From an uncultured Eubacteriales bacterium (GTDB lineage: Bacteria > Bacillota > Clostridia > Oscillospirales > Acutalibacteraceae): DNA of 64,000 nt. The notes below the pieces were generated by a model. It did no database searches and was not told the origin of the DNA. It worked only from the letters and a program-made list of their open reading frames with translations. Position numbers and translations under genes: made by a program. Shown here in pieces: positions 18,360 through 27,658 of the stretch (its first letter is position 1; each line of letters starts with the position of its first letter). The stretch covers positions 1-64,000 of the forward strand of contig CAKSOL010000009.1 in the NCBI GenBank assembly GCA_934477125.1, written 5' to 3'.

Positions 18360-20333
18360 TTACCCTGCTTTCCGTTTTTTGAGAATTACTGCGCATAAAA
18401 CAGCACCGACTGCCGTTACAACGGAAAATACGCATATCAGCACGGTCTGAAGTACCGGAAAATCGCTCTTTTGAGCGGAAACGGGCGAGTATGAATTAAG
18501 CGAAATGCTCATTCCGTCGGTTGAGCCGTTATATTCAGTACCGTAAGCCATTACCTCTGCGAGATAATAAGTTGAGTTTTCAACTATACTTCCTTTTGTT
18601 ATTCTTACCTTAATATAAGCCGCGGGAATCTGCTCAAAGCTATAGCTGCAAAGTCCGAGCGAATTACCGTTTACATCTATAACCCTTGTAAAATTCTTAC
18701 CGTCCGTGCTTACCGAAACGGTATAATCAGATGCGTTGAAAACAGACATCATAGACGCCTCGGAGGCGTGAGCCAGAGTTATACCGTTAAGGGCGTAAAC
18801 CTTATCAAGGCTGATAACTATTTCATTCGGGTTCTCATCAACATTCTTCCAATATGTACCCGTTTTTCCGTCAATTATATTTTCCGGTTTCATATTTTCA
18901 GTATATCCGGGAACGGTTACTGAGGCATGACCCGGAATTATGTTTTTCGGAACGCTTCTTTCGATTTTAATCGACGCAGGCTCAAAACCGCATATTTCCT
19001 TTCCGACGTTTGCAGCCTTGGGAACAAATGTATAGCTTTTGCCCTTAAAGCCTTTTTCGGAATAAAGGGTTACTGTATATTGATAATAGTCGCTCTTGCA
19101 GGAGGCGGACGAAAGCTTTGCAAGGTCAAATTTGCCGGAAAGAGAGTCTGCATCGTAGCTGCCGGCCTCAAGCGTATAGCTTTCTCCTGTGTAGTCGGTT
19201 CCGGTGTAAAGAGTAAGAGCCTTTGTTTCGCCGCTTTTTTTGAAGTATTCAAGCATATAGCTGCCGTATGCCGAGAGCTTGTTTGACGGCTCCTGATTGA
19301 GGTAAGGCCAGGCGCCCCAAGCCCAGGGGGTTATATTAAGCTCATACTTATCAACATATGCGGTCAGGGTATCGAGATACGATTTATCGTTATCCGAAAG
19401 AACACGGACAAATCCGCTCGTCTTTTCGGTAGGTCCGCATTCGCCTACCAATATCGGATATTGCAAAGCGGCGTTTTTCAAATACTGATCCCAATCGACC
19501 GGCTTAGTCGGATATGGGTGGGTTGAATACATAATTCCGTTGCCGGAGGTTTCCTTTAAGAAGTATTTTTCCTTATATTCCTTAACAAAACTGTCGATAT
19601 TTTCCGGAGACTCGGATTCGGCGACGCTTTTTGTGAATTCCTCAAAATCGCTTTCCGTAACGCAGGACAAATCAAAGCTCCAGTTAATTCCCGGCAGGAT
19701 ACAGACATTTTTAGCGCCGGTTGCCCTGACCGCCTTTAAAAGCTCCGGTATTCCGCAGGCATCAATAGTTATATCGGCGTCCTCGCCCCAGTCGTTTTTA
19801 CCCGTATAGGTCAGATGTCCGCCCTCATAATACTGCTGCCAGGTGCAGCCGGCAGGTTCGTTGAAAAGCTCAAATATAACATTCGGATGGTCCTTATAGC
19901 GAACCGCCGCATCGCTCCAGAACTTAATATCGTTATCATCGGGCAGGTAGAAAGCGTGATTGTCAAGAATAACGTATTTCCCGGCTTCAGCGACCTTTTC
20001 TATGAGCTTATCGGCTGTTTTTCTGTAATTTTCTGAATTTACGCCGAACCAAAGCTCCGGCGTAACGCCCAGACGTATGGCGTTGGCGTTCCATTCGTTC
20101 AGCGAGATTTCGAGAACCTCCATAACCTTATCCTCGCTGCTGTCGCTCCAGGTCATATAAGGAATATTCATTCCGACAAGCCGAACAGCCTCGCCGTTTC
20201 CGTTTATGAGCTGGTTTCCCTCGGTATGGAGCGTCATATCAGCCTGCGTTTCAGCCGAAATGCAGGCAGGTGCCGCCGCGGAAACGATAACGGCGGTTAA
20301 AAACAGGCAGAAAAACGACAATATCTTTTTCAT
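18360..20333 (-). CDS. Membrane-anchored GH5 with beta-gamma-crystallin-like and F5/8 domains
   Basis: A 657-residue surface enzyme. The signal peptide covers about 1-28. A GH5 TIM barrel spans about 33-365, with acid/base Glu159 in FELFNEP and nucleophile Glu298 in LVGECG. Residues about 371-460 hold two Greek-key-like repeats (LYTGTDYTGESYTL and LYSEKGFKGKSYTF) typical of beta-gamma-crystallins. Residues about 463-615 are an F5/8 type C domain (ENIIDGKTGTYW). A C-terminal helix (about 628-650) ends in KKRKAG, so the catalytic part faces outside. The barrel is clearly related to the cytoplasmic GH5 at 25073-26146. An endo-beta-mannanase or glucanase activity is inferred; I cannot assign the GH5 subfamily. 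Confidence 0.9.
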   Translation of the reverse strand: MKKILSFFCLFLTAVIVSAAAPACISAETQADMTLHTEGNQLINGNGEAVRLVGMNIPYMTWSDSSEDKVMEVLEISLNEWNANAIRLGVTPELWFGVNSENYRKTADKLIEKVAEAGKYVILDNHAFYLPDDNDIKFWSDAAVRYKDHPNVIFELFNEPAGCTWQQYYEGGHLTYTGKNDWGEDADITIDACGIPELLKAVRATGAKNVCILPGINWSFDLSCVTESDFEEFTKSVAESESPENIDSFVKEYKEKYFLKETSGNGIMYSTHPYPTKPVDWDQYLKNAALQYPILVGECGPTEKTSGFVRVLSDNDKSYLDTLTAYVDKYELNITPWAWGAWPYLNQEPSNKLSAYGSYMLEYFKKSGETKALTLYTGTDYTGESYTLEAGSYDADSLSGKFDLAKLSSASCKSDYYQYTVTLYSEKGFKGKSYTFVPKAANVGKEICGFEPASIKIERSVPKNIIPGHASVTVPGYTENMKPENIIDGKTGTYWKNVDENPNEIVISLDKVYALNGITLAHASEASMMSVFNASDYTVSVSTDGKNFTRVIDVNGNSLGLCSYSFEQIPAAYIKVRITKGSIVENSTYYLAEVMAYGTEYNGSTDGMSISLNSYSPVSAQKSDFPVLQTVLICVFSVVTAVGAVLCAVILKKRKAG

Positions 20334-20346
20334 TTGGATTTCTCCT

Positions 20347-21228
20347 TTATTTAAGTCCGGTATGAGCCATGGTTTCGGTCATTGAGCTTTGCGAAATTAT
20401 AAATATTATAATCGGGGGAACAAGAAGAATAACCGCAACTGCGGAGGTTGCTCCCGTGCGGGCAAGTCCGCCCGAGGATATGTTGCTTAAAACGCTCGGC
20501 AGGGTTTTCAGGCTTTCGTTATAAATATACGAAACGCCGGTAACGTTCCAAAAGGACTGAAATGTGAATATAACGAGGGTAAGCCAGGCAGGCTTAACAG
20601 ACGGCATTGCAATCTGATAAAAAATCCGGTATTCCCCTGCCCCGTCTATTCTTGCCGCCTCAAGCACCGATTCCGGAATTGCAGTTTCCATAAACTGCAT
20701 CATAAGGAAAACACCGAATGTTCCGGCAAGCGGAGGGAGAAGCATTGACCAATAGGTATCAATCATTCCGAGTCCCGATATTATCATATACTGCGCAACG
20801 CCGGTAACCTCAGGTCGGAAAAGCAGCGCCCAGACTATAACGGCTGATATCAACGCCTTTCCCGGAAATTTATGCTTTGAAAGCGGAAACGCTGCGGCAG
20901 AGGCTATTATTACATATACGAACGTTCCGAAAACCGAGATAAAGAGACTGTTAAAAACATATCGCGAAAGCGGAACCCATAAATTCTGACACAGCTGATA
21001 AACCTGTATATAGTTATCAAAGGTTGGATTTTTAACAAAGAATTTCGGAGGGTAAGCAAATATTTCCTCAAGCGGCTTTATCGACTGTACCAGAGAATAA
21101 ACTATCGGAAGAGCCATAAAAACGCCGACTATTATAAGGAAAACCGCAATAGCGGCTGTTCCGCCGAGCGATCTCGAAAGCTTAACTCCGCTTTTCCCTT
21201 TTTTACTGCGATGTATTGCGGAAGTCAT
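20347..21228 (-). CDS. Carbohydrate ABC transporter permease, MalG type (system B)
   Basis: A 293-residue permease with six predicted helices. Its EAA loop (LEAARIDGAGEYRIFYQIAMP) is canonical for the MalG family. It follows the MalF-type gene with a short gap and precedes the anchored GH5. With 21247-22158 and the large binding protein at 22166-25039 it forms the second CUT1 importer of the island. No ATPase gene is present. Confidence 0.94.
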   Translation of the reverse strand: MTSAIHRSKKGKSGVKLSRSLGGTAAIAVFLIIVGVFMALPIVYSLVQSIKPLEEIFAYPPKFFVKNPTFDNYIQVYQLCQNLWVPLSRYVFNSLFISVFGTFVYVIIASAAAFPLSKHKFPGKALISAVIVWALLFRPEVTGVAQYMIISGLGMIDTYWSMLLPPLAGTFGVFLMMQFMETAIPESVLEAARIDGAGEYRIFYQIAMPSVKPAWLTLVIFTFQSFWNVTGVSYIYNESLKTLPSVLSNISSGGLARTGATSAVAVILLVPPIIIFIISQSSMTETMAHTGLK

Positions 21229-21246
21229 TGTCTTTTCACTCTCCCA

Positions 21247-22158
21247 TCACATAAGCTTTCCTATCGCCTTTTTGATAAGCGCCCAGGAAAGCAGCATTAT
21301 TCCGAAAAGCACAACCGCAATAGCGGAGGCATATCCCATTTCAAATCGAATGGTACCGTAATCGAGCATATGCAAAAGCAGCGTGTGCGTTGAGTAATTT
21401 GAGCTGGGGAAGCCGGTTATAGCCGCATTGGCATATCCTACCGCGAACGCTCCCGAAATCGACATAACCGCCCCGAAAAGCAGCTGGGGCGCCATTTGCG
21501 GCAGAGTTACATACCAAAGCTCCTCAAAACGGTTTTTAACGCCGTCTATCGCCGCAGCCTCAAAGTAGCTCCTGTCAAGAGCATTAAAACCGGCAACAAA
21601 GGCTAAAAATCCGGTTCCGAGGCTCAGCCAGATAATAACGAGAACGACAACCGAAACGTTATAATCGGAATTTGTAAGCCATTGTATGGGGTCATTTATC
21701 ACTCCGAGCTTAATGAGCGAGGAATTAACAAGACCCTTGCTGTCGCCACTGAAAATATAGGTCCAAATATAATAAACGTTTCCCGCGAGAGTCGGAGCGT
21801 ACATAATAAGGGTCAGCAGCCAGCGGATTCCCCGGTTCATTTCATTTATAAGCCAAGCGACGACAAAGCTCAGGATATAGCCGAACGGACCGGTTATAAG
21901 CGCGAAAACTATGGTGTTTTTGAGCGCCTTTATAAAAACATCATCCTCTAAAAACATTCTGATATAATTATCAAATCCGACGTATTTCGGCATTTGCAGC
22001 ATATTAAAGGAGGTAAAGCTGAGAGCAACCGAGGAAATTATCGGAATAACGACAAACACGAGAAAAAGCAGCATAAATGGGAGCATAAGCACATAGCTTG
22101 CCCTCGCGTTCCATATTCTTTTTCTAAGCGGAAGAATTTCCTTATCTTTCTGCTTCAA
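21247..22158 (-). CDS. Carbohydrate ABC transporter permease, MalF type (system B)
   Basis: A 303-residue permease with about six helices and EAA loop YFEAAAIDGVKNRFEELWYVTLP. I place the start at a TTG at 22158, ten bases after AAGGAG, which itself overlaps the TGA of the upstream binding-protein gene; an in-frame TTG eight codons earlier lies upstream of that Shine-Dalgarno and is less likely. The tight coupling to 22166-25039 supports that protein being the binding component. Confidence 0.92.
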   Translation of the reverse strand: MKQKDKEILPLRKRIWNARASYVLMLPFMLLFLVFVVIPIISSVALSFTSFNMLQMPKYVGFDNYIRMFLEDDVFIKALKNTIVFALITGPFGYILSFVVAWLINEMNRGIRWLLTLIMYAPTLAGNVYYIWTYIFSGDSKGLVNSSLIKLGVINDPIQWLTNSDYNVSVVVLVIIWLSLGTGFLAFVAGFNALDRSYFEAAAIDGVKNRFEELWYVTLPQMAPQLLFGAVMSISGAFAVGYANAAITGFPSSNYSTHTLLLHMLDYGTIRFEMGYASAIAVVLFGIMLLSWALIKKAIGKLM

Positions 22159-22165
22159 GGTTTTC

Positions 22166-25039
22166 TCACTCCTTACCGTCAAGTCCGAATTCCGCCCGCT
22201 TACGGGTTATTTCGGCGTTCATATCCTTATTGTAGGTGTTAAGAGCGCGGACGGGATTAGTTCCCTCGTCAACCGCAGTTCTGAATGCGTTGGTGAGACA
22301 GCGGGAAATGAAATAGTTGCCGGGAATCTGCTTTATATCAGTAACATATTCCCATTGCGCCTTAATAGCCGCCGCTTCCTCATCGTTCCAGCCGATACTT
22401 GAAAACGCGCCCTTATTTGCCGCATCATATCTCGCCGCAACTCCGAGAGACGCCTCAAGCTCGGCACCGTAAGCCGACTGTGCCTCCGCACCTGTCCACC
22501 ATTTTATAAATTCCCACGCGGAAGCCTTATCCGCACAGTCGTTCAGCATTATTGCCGCCGTTCCCGACGAGGTTTCGCTGCGGTCTATCGAGCCGTCCTC
22601 CTTTTCGGTTCCGGGAATAAGCGTCATCGCCCAGAGTCCCCTGATTTCGGGGGCTGCGGCATAAAGCTGATTATAAGTAGTAAAGCCCATAATTCCTATC
22701 GGCATTTCGCCCGTTCTGAACCGGTTGAAGAAGTCGAACGAGCGGTCAAGTCCGTATTCGGTATAAAGCTCCGTCCAGGCTTTAAACGCGCTATATGCCG
22801 CCTGAGAATTAAAAGCGGTTGCACTCAGAGAGCTGTTATAATATGTTCCGCCGTTTTGCAGCAGCAGCTTTTCAAAAAAGGCTATTCCTGAGGAAATTCC
22901 AGCGTTTGCTGAGTTTGTTTCAAGAACTCCGGCGCTGAGATTGCTTTTTTGCAGAAGCTCAATTATCGCATAAAAATCATCCCATGTCTGCGGAACGGAA
23001 AGACCGAGCTGTTCAAAAATATCGGTTCGGTAAAACAGCATTTCAAAATTCTGAGTTTCGGGAACGCCGTAAACCCCGCCTTCATATTCATAGGGTATCC
23101 AGGCAGACTCGTAAAACTGACTGCGCAGCTCGCTGTATCCCTCAAATTCCGAAACATCGGCAAGCGCACCGCGCATTGCAAGATTAACAGGGGTGTCCTT
23201 AGGAGTGAAAAGAGCGGCATCCGGTCCCTTTCCGGCAAGAGCCGCCTGAACAAGCGTTGACGAAGATGTTCCGGCAGCTGTTGAAACTATACTCAGTTCA
23301 ACTCCTATTCCGGTTTTCGGAGTAAAGCTGTTATCGATATAATTCTTTAATATCTGTGCCTGGTCCCTGCCGTTTGAAATCCAAACGGTTATTGTTTTAT
23401 CGGATTTTGCTCCGTCTGCCGTTCCTACGGAATTATAATCCTCGGAAAACGAAGCGATAAAGCCCTTTATTCCGTAAATCAGGCTTTCCCTAAAGCCCGC
23501 CTTGACATCAGGCAGCTTGCTTTCGGAAAAAACAGCTATATAATCAAGCTCCAGCGCCTGCGCGCTGAAGGTCAGTATCAATGAGCCGAGAGTTTCTATA
23601 TTATCCTTAAACGCCGAAATTCTTTCTGGAATATTAAGCGGCTTTTTGATAAAATCGGAAAGCATTTCGCTCATTTCCTTAATTGAGGACGCCTGCGAGC
23701 CGGATGTCCCGGTAACTCCGGAAATATCGTCAAATACGGCGTCAAGCTCGCTTTTAACCGATTTTATATTATCCATCAGTTCGGGAATTTGCTCGTCAAG
23801 ATAATAGGTTCTGTATTTATCCGGCGATGTACCCGTTACCATAATAATACTGCGGTATATTTCATTGAGCTTTAAAACGCTGTTGTTGAGCGAATAAAGA
23901 GCCTCTCCCATAGGACCTGCGGCAACCTCAAGCGACAGCTCATGCTCTCCCTTTGTCAGGCGGAAAAGATAAGGTGTTCCGTCCTCGGAGGAAAGGGTTT
24001 TCATATACCAGCCGAGCTTATACTGAAAGCTGATGTTTTTAACCTCGGCAAACGGAATTTCACCGTCTATACGTAATGTCCGGTAGGAATTGACTCCCTG
24101 CTGATAGTTTTGTCTTGCCTTAAAACTTATTGAATACCAGCCGTCCTCCGGAGCGTTTATCTTCCAGCTTATCCATTGCCCCTGATGCGCCCAGTTTGAC
24201 TGACCTATCGTGTTATAGCGCATTTTTGAATAATGGCTCGGACTTGTTGCCGCGCTTGAGCGGTCATATGTCGGATAAAGCATAGAGGAGGACTTCTCAT
24301 AGGATTTTTCCGCCTCGTAGATTTCAAGCGTTTCGGCTGCCGGAACAGCGCCCGCGCTATACTCCGCGTAGCTGATTTCCTCTTTTACCGGCTCAAGCGA
24401 AAGCGAGGAAATAAGCATACCCTCCTCAGAGTATTTCAGAGTGACCGTATGCTCTCCCGTCTCTGAGAATACAAAAACATACGGCTCGTCATAATATCCG
24501 TCGGTGTTGAGCAGCAGTCTTTTATTCCAGCGGTAAACCTCTTTCTGCGACGGACGCAGGTCGTTGCCGTTGGCGTCCCTCTTGATTTCGCCGTCGTCCG
24601 CATAAATCCGCGAAAGACTGACCGACTTTGCCTCGTCAAACGGAAGCTCGCCGTCCGTCAGAACGGAAAAAACTATATCCTTGTTTTTTCCGGGGAGCGG
24701 ATAATATTCTATGCCTATTCTGTACGCGCCGGCTTCCCGTATATTAAATGAATACGTAAGCTCCGGGCAATCAGCGGAAAGCTCCGCACCCGTCCTTGAG
24801 CCGTCAGTACCCGTCTGTGCGCCTGACGGTATTTCCTCATTAGCCGGAACAGCGGTTTGCGGTGCGGCGTATTTCCCGGCAAGACTCAGATATGAATTAT
24901 AATCGTTTTCGGACGCCGTTTTCAGGCTCGCGTTATCCGTTTTTGGCAATACTGCGTTTTCTGCGCGGCAAGGAAAAACGGAAGCCGCAAGCAGCAGCGC
25001 CGCCGATAAAGACGTTAGCTTTTTTAAAGTCACTTTCAT
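22166..25039 (-). CDS. Giant fusion: carbohydrate-binding-like N-terminus plus extracellular solute-binding protein (system B)
   Basis: A 957-residue secreted protein, about twice the usual SBP length. A signal peptide covers about 1-26. Residues about 70-220 and 240-390 look like two jelly-roll carbohydrate-binding modules (words EAGAYRIGIEYYPLPG; YEAEKSYE and APEDGWYSISFKARQNYQ). A helical linker follows (about 400-540), then a family 1 SBP domain (about 550-950, words KTITVWISNGRDQAQIL, FYRTDIFEQLGLSVPQTWDDF, FIKWWTGAEAQ). The only early Cys is preceded by VFP, which is not a lipobox, so the way it is held at the membrane is unclear. It precedes the two system B permeases. The binding modules may hand large glycans to the transporter; this is inference. 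Confidence 0.87.
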   Translation of the reverse strand: MKVTLKKLTSLSAALLLAASVFPCRAENAVLPKTDNASLKTASENDYNSYLSLAGKYAAPQTAVPANEEIPSGAQTGTDGSRTGAELSADCPELTYSFNIREAGAYRIGIEYYPLPGKNKDIVFSVLTDGELPFDEAKSVSLSRIYADDGEIKRDANGNDLRPSQKEVYRWNKRLLLNTDGYYDEPYVFVFSETGEHTVTLKYSEEGMLISSLSLEPVKEEISYAEYSAGAVPAAETLEIYEAEKSYEKSSSMLYPTYDRSSAATSPSHYSKMRYNTIGQSNWAHQGQWISWKINAPEDGWYSISFKARQNYQQGVNSYRTLRIDGEIPFAEVKNISFQYKLGWYMKTLSSEDGTPYLFRLTKGEHELSLEVAAGPMGEALYSLNNSVLKLNEIYRSIIMVTGTSPDKYRTYYLDEQIPELMDNIKSVKSELDAVFDDISGVTGTSGSQASSIKEMSEMLSDFIKKPLNIPERISAFKDNIETLGSLILTFSAQALELDYIAVFSESKLPDVKAGFRESLIYGIKGFIASFSEDYNSVGTADGAKSDKTITVWISNGRDQAQILKNYIDNSFTPKTGIGVELSIVSTAAGTSSSTLVQAALAGKGPDAALFTPKDTPVNLAMRGALADVSEFEGYSELRSQFYESAWIPYEYEGGVYGVPETQNFEMLFYRTDIFEQLGLSVPQTWDDFYAIIELLQKSNLSAGVLETNSANAGISSGIAFFEKLLLQNGGTYYNSSLSATAFNSQAAYSAFKAWTELYTEYGLDRSFDFFNRFRTGEMPIGIMGFTTYNQLYAAAPEIRGLWAMTLIPGTEKEDGSIDRSETSSGTAAIMLNDCADKASAWEFIKWWTGAEAQSAYGAELEASLGVAARYDAANKGAFSSIGWNDEEAAAIKAQWEYVTDIKQIPGNYFISRCLTNAFRTAVDEGTNPVRALNTYNKDMNAEITRKRAEFGLDGKE

Positions 25040-25072
25040 ATCCGTTTCCCCATTTCTGTCAATCGGAACAAT

Positions 25073-26146
25073 TTATCCGTTGCGTTTTTTAAGAAATGCC
25101 TTAAAGTAAGCTCCCCAAAACGGAGTAGGCTCAAAGGTTTCCAAATCCTTTATGAGCGAAGGACCGGCAGTATCGTGAAAATCCCACGCGGTTATATGGT
25201 ATTCGTTTTTCTCTACCCAATTAAGCAGGCGCGGAACCCATTTATCGCTCGTTTCGCGCTGCGGACCCTCATATACCTCGACATTCTCGCCGTAATGTCC
25301 GCACTCGCCTATGATTATCGGGTATTTATCCTTAACAACATCAACCAGCTCTTCCCAGCGGTCAAGCTCTTTCCAGGGGTATTCGTGAGAATCGAGCATA
25401 ATTCCGTTTCCGCCGCGGTCGTCTATCGTATAGCCCTTTGCAATGCCGTCAAGCTCATACCCCCAGTCAAGCCCTGCTATTATGGCAATATTTTTTGCGC
25501 CTACGGCTCTGACGGTATCAACCATTTTCTGAAGTCCCGGAGACTGAAAAGAAACGCGCTCAAGCACCGGTTCTCCCGATTCGTCCCTCATTATCTGATT
25601 TCCTATATTCTGCGGAGCGTATTCAACAGTAATCTCGCCGCCGTCTCTCCAGCAGTCCCAGGAAACCTTAAACGGCTCATTGAATATTCCGAAAAGAACA
25701 TTCGGGTGGTTTCCGTAACGCTTGGCTATCGACTTCCAAAACACAAGGCTGTTCATATCCGGCATATTTCCGCTTATAAACTCGCCCCATGAGCCGCAAT
25801 TACTGCGATGGAGGTCAAGAATTATATATTTTTTTCTTGCGGCAATTTCCTTAACTATGCTGTCTACAATGCCGCGGTAAATCTCACCGCTTTCATCCGT
25901 TCCCTCCTGGTCTCCGCCGAAGCCGAACCAGCGGTCCTGAGAAAGAGGAAGTCTTATAACATTGCTGTTCCATTCGTCGAGCGCATATATAACCGTATCT
26001 CTAAGCCGTTCCGGCGCGGAAAGCCATTCAAGCGACGCGCAGTTTACGCCGGTCAGCATAACCCTCTCGCCCTTTTTGTTCAAAAGCTTATTGCCCTCGA
26101 CATGCAGCTCCATATCCTTATTTTCATCGCGGTAAAATTCAAACAT
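25073..26146 (-). CDS. Cytoplasmic GH5 glycoside hydrolase
   Basis: A 357-residue GH5 barrel without signal peptide or accessory domain. Acid/base Glu157 lies in FGIFNEP and nucleophile Glu281 in IIGECG. The N-terminal strand (ELHVEGNKLLN..GERVMLTGVN) aligns with residues 34-60 of the anchored GH5 at 18360-20333, so the two are paralogues split between inside and outside. It probably trims imported oligosaccharides. It starts at an ATG after GGAG, which overlaps the end of the GH130 gene, and lies second in the run. Exact specificity is not visible. Confidence 0.9.
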   Translation of the reverse strand: MFEFYRDENKDMELHVEGNKLLNKKGERVMLTGVNCASLEWLSAPERLRDTVIYALDEWNSNVIRLPLSQDRWFGFGGDQEGTDESGEIYRGIVDSIVKEIAARKKYIILDLHRSNCGSWGEFISGNMPDMNSLVFWKSIAKRYGNHPNVLFGIFNEPFKVSWDCWRDGGEITVEYAPQNIGNQIMRDESGEPVLERVSFQSPGLQKMVDTVRAVGAKNIAIIAGLDWGYELDGIAKGYTIDDRGGNGIMLDSHEYPWKELDRWEELVDVVKDKYPIIIGECGHYGENVEVYEGPQRETSDKWVPRLLNWVEKNEYHITAWDFHDTAGPSLIKDLETFEPTPFWGAYFKAFLKKRNG

Positions 26147-26149
26147 ATT

Positions 26150-27316
26150 TCATTCTCCAATCAGTTCAAGATTATGCTTTATAAGCTCGCAGCGCTGTTT
26201 AACGCAATCGGATGAGCGCAGCTTATCGCGCGGCGTTTCAAAAACATAATCCGTAAGCCTGTCAATATCGGTAGAGGCGACATGAATACGCGTATCCGAC
26301 GAAGCGTAGTAAATATAAACCTCGTTCTTATCGTTCACAAGCGCACCGTTGGTAAAAACAACATTGGAAACATCTCCGACCCGCTCTCCGCCGCGAGGAG
26401 CTATTAAAAATCCTCCCGGCTCGGCAATCACCTTAAAAGGGTCATCGAGAGCAGTTGCAAAGGCATAAATAACGTATCTCAGACCTGCCGCAGTATTCCT
26501 GACACCGTGCGCTATATGTATCCAGCCGCGTTCCGTTTTTATCGGAACCGCTCCTGCCCCGTTTTTGGCTTCGGTTATTGTGTGGTATCTTCTCGGACTC
26601 AGCAGGCGCTCCTGCAAAACCTCCGGGGCGGTTATATCGTCGCACAGACCGAGACATATTCCTCCGCCCTCGCCGGCGTCTATGAAATCGTCCTGCGGGC
26701 GGGTATAAAACGCATATTTACCGTTAATAAATTCCGGATGCAGCACGCAGTTGCGCTGATATTTAGAGCCGGTTTTTAAATTGGGAAGTCTTTCCCAGTT
26801 GATAAGGTCGCGTGTTCTTATTATTCCTGCCTGAGCCGCAGCGGCGGAAAGGTCCTTTTTTTCCTTTTCCTTGCTTTCGCTGCAAAAAACGCCGTATATA
26901 TATCCGTCCTCATGCTTTGTAAGCCGCATATCATATACATTTGTTTCTTCGGGACAGGTATCCGGAACGGATATCGGATAGTCGAGAAATTTAAAGCCGT
27001 CAACCGGGCTGTCGCTCTCGGCTAAGGCAAAAAAGGATTTTCTGTCGTTTCCCTCAACCCGCGCCATAAGATAGTATTTACCGTTAAAGAAAAGCGCTCC
27101 GGCGTTAAAAACCGCGTTCACTCCGAGTCTCTCCATAAAATACGGATTTGATTTTTCGTCGAAATCATATTTCCAGAAAGGCGGAATATGCTCCCTTGTC
27201 AGCACAGCGTTTTCATACCGGTCAAACACGCCGTTATAAAAGCCGGATTTTTTATTCTTTCTGGCGGTGGTCTCGTTATATTTTTTTATTACCGCAGCTT
27301 TTGATTCTTCAAACAT
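26150..27316 (-). CDS. GH130 phosphorylase, 4-O-beta-D-mannosyl-D-glucose phosphorylase-like
   Basis: A 388-residue GH130 five-bladed propeller. The words NAVFNAGALFFNGKYYLMARVEG-like (about 67-89) and ETNVYDMRLT (about 124-133, general acid Asp129) are those of subfamily GH130_1, which phosphorolyses mannosyl-beta-1,4-glucose to mannose 1-phosphate and glucose. The start is an ATG with GGAGG six bases upstream; an in-frame start 48 bases earlier lacks a ribosome-binding site. It is the first gene of the minus-strand glycan run and faces the AraC regulator. This gene is the main reason to read the island as glucomannan use. Confidence 0.93.
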   Translation of the reverse strand: MFEESKAAVIKKYNETTARKNKKSGFYNGVFDRYENAVLTREHIPPFWKYDFDEKSNPYFMERLGVNAVFNAGALFFNGKYYLMARVEGNDRKSFFALAESDSPVDGFKFLDYPISVPDTCPEETNVYDMRLTKHEDGYIYGVFCSESKEKEKKDLSAAAAQAGIIRTRDLINWERLPNLKTGSKYQRNCVLHPEFINGKYAFYTRPQDDFIDAGEGGGICLGLCDDITAPEVLQERLLSPRRYHTITEAKNGAGAVPIKTERGWIHIAHGVRNTAAGLRYVIYAFATALDDPFKVIAEPGGFLIAPRGGERVGDVSNVVFTNGALVNDKNEVYIYYASSDTRIHVASTDIDRLTDYVFETPRDKLRSSDCVKQRCELIKHNLELIGE

Positions 27317-27658
27317 AAAATACCTCCGCGAAATGCAATAGCTTTTATATCTGTATTTTAACACAGCATTTATAACATATCTTTCTGTTTTTTAATGAAA
27401 ATTGCATAATCTCCGTTATCAATGTTAAAAAATCAAAAGTTTATGGCTCTTTCTGGCTTTTTCTTGCTTTTATTCCATTTTATACGAATTATTAAAATAA
27501 TTTTCAACAATACTCAAACATACTATTGATTTTTTTGATAAAATAAGTTATTATACTAAATAACGACTTAATTTTACTGTTTTTTGAATTTGATTTTCAA
27601 AAGTTGAATTTTTAACATTATTAAAAATTCGATATTAAAGCTATCGGAGGGAGCCAAA
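27317..27658. promoter_or_regulatory. Divergent promoter region of the glycan run and the AraC regulator
   Basis: This AT-rich 342-bp gap holds no gene. On the minus strand an extended -10 (TGTTATAAA, 27377-27369) lies about 50 bases before the GH130 start; its -35 is poor, as expected for an activator-dependent promoter. On the plus strand TATACT at 27552-27557 is a possible -10, with TTGATT at 27526-27531 at a rather long 20-base spacing. Downstream lie paired TTGAATTT words and a palindrome, listed separately. Confidence 0.55.
27584..27630. promoter_or_regulatory. Candidate operator of the AraC-family regulator
   Basis: TTGAATTT occurs twice (27584-27591 and 27604-27611), 20 bp apart on the same strand, close to the two-turn spacing used by AraC-family dimers. 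The second copy overlaps a perfect 10-bp inverted repeat (GAATTTTTAA at 27606-27615, TTAAAAATTC at 27621-27630, 5-base spacer). The site lies between a possible promoter and the ribosome-binding site of the regulator. Its AT-richness makes chance matches easier, so the call is tentative. Confidence 0.4.
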
